From assembly GCF_003144035.1 (NCBI RefSeq), contig NZ_QFWT01000001.1:248001-312000 (forward strand): a DNA stretch of 64,000 bases, given 5' to 3'. Source of the DNA: Vibrio albus. Its GTDB lineage: Bacteria > Pseudomonadota > Gammaproteobacteria > Enterobacterales > Vibrionaceae. Positions 63,893 to 64,000 of the stretch are shown piece by piece. The translations under genes were made by a program, and so were the position numbers. A model generated the notes under the pieces. The model made no database searches. It was not told the origin of the DNA and was given only the letters and a program-made list of their open reading frames with translations. How positions within the stretch are numbered: the stretch's first letter is position 1; each line of letters opens with the position of its first letter.

Positions 63893-64000
63893 ATGTCAGC
63901 AAATTTGTCTCTTTTTTCTCTTGTCACCCCAACTGGTGCGGGTGACAAAAAACACGTTGGAAACCTGCCTGGTGCCGCTCTGTCTGTTGCTATCGCTGAG
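63893..64000 (+). CDS. mfd: Transcription-repair coupling factor Mfd, N-terminal part only
   Basis: A frame opens at ATG 63893, six bases after the PilZ gene stop, and runs off the window after 36 codons: MSANLSLFSLVTPTGAGDKK, then HVGNLPGAALSVAIAE. This resembles the first UvrB-like segment of Mfd, and mfd follows the PilZ gene and lolC in vibrios. Only the start is visible, so the call rests on short sequence plus synteny. Confidence 0.75.
   Translation, partial: MSANLSLFSLVTPTGAGDKKHVGNLPGAALSVAIAE

Overview
The window is a stretch of a gamma-proteobacterial chromosome, almost certainly Vibrio or a close relative (Vibrionaceae). The evidence is the combination of a c-di-GMP-I riboswitch in front of a TfoX-like gene (tfoY), a monomeric isocitrate dehydrogenase, an Aat/Bpt pair of aminoacyl-tRNA-protein transferases, a DUF3360 membrane protein, pflB-MCP-pflA order and the cmoM-mukF and lolCDE-PilZ-mfd neighbourhoods. 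Most of it is core chromosome with compact operons and clear rho-independent terminators. No rRNA, tRNA, intact IS element, prophage or CRISPR array was seen. Comparisons with other genomes are from memory.

Layout. 1-6.6 kb: 3' part of mukF and cmoM (minus), elyC, torD and purR (plus), then tfoY behind a perfect CRP palindrome and a c-di-GMP riboswitch, and an alpha/beta hydrolase. 6.8-9.5 kb: glycogen operon glgC-glgA. 9.9 kb: the last ~36 codons of a lost GGDEF protein. 10-16.7 kb: topA, a YciN-family gene, aroA, aat-bpt-infA. 16.7-26.6 kb: clpS-clpA, cspD, monomeric icd, rluE, mnmA-hflD-purB. 26.7-31 kb: an iron region, with feoA-feoB plus a 56-residue Cys-rich membrane protein on the minus strand and, across two Fur-box-like sites, two small exported proteins (NikL-like and DUF4198) on the plus strand. 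31.1-33.2 kb: a secreted SNase-like nuclease and a small accessory locus holding an internally deleted HipA/CtkA-like kinase, a HIRAN protein and a relict of a phage-type integrase. 33.3-37.3 kb: xthA, a nested inverted repeat, and a basic amino-acid ABC transporter (artPIQM type). 37.5-41.3 kb: an unrecognised lipoprotein and a DUF3360 transporter-like protein. 41.5-47.3 kb: pflB, a chemoreceptor, pflA, yfbU. 47.3-53.4 kb: a MipA/OmpV protein and the prkA-yeaH-spoVR operon. 53.4-59.4 kb: lipid A/KDO operon comEC-msbA-lpxK-Trm112-kdsB. 59.4-64 kb: DUF2062, lolC-lolD-lolE, a degenerate PilZ protein and the start of mfd.

How the genes work together. Envelope building (KdsB, LpxK, MsbA, LolCDE, ElyC), anaerobic fermentation (PflB/PflA), ferrous iron uptake (Feo), glycogen storage, regulated proteolysis (ClpAPS with Aat/Bpt, which make N-degrons that ClpS recognises) and tRNA modification (CmoM, MnmA) are the main themes. 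Second-messenger inputs appear as c-di-GMP (riboswitch, GGDEF relict, PilZ protein) and cAMP (CRP site).

The least ordinary parts are the Fur-boxed exported pair beside feo, whose mature forms may both begin with histidine; the HIRAN plus truncated kinase remnant with its integrase scar; the cloverleaf-like inverted repeat after xthA; and the riboswitch/CRP control region of tfoY. I did not find a complete, clearly new multi-gene system; the best leads are given as findings with their limits.
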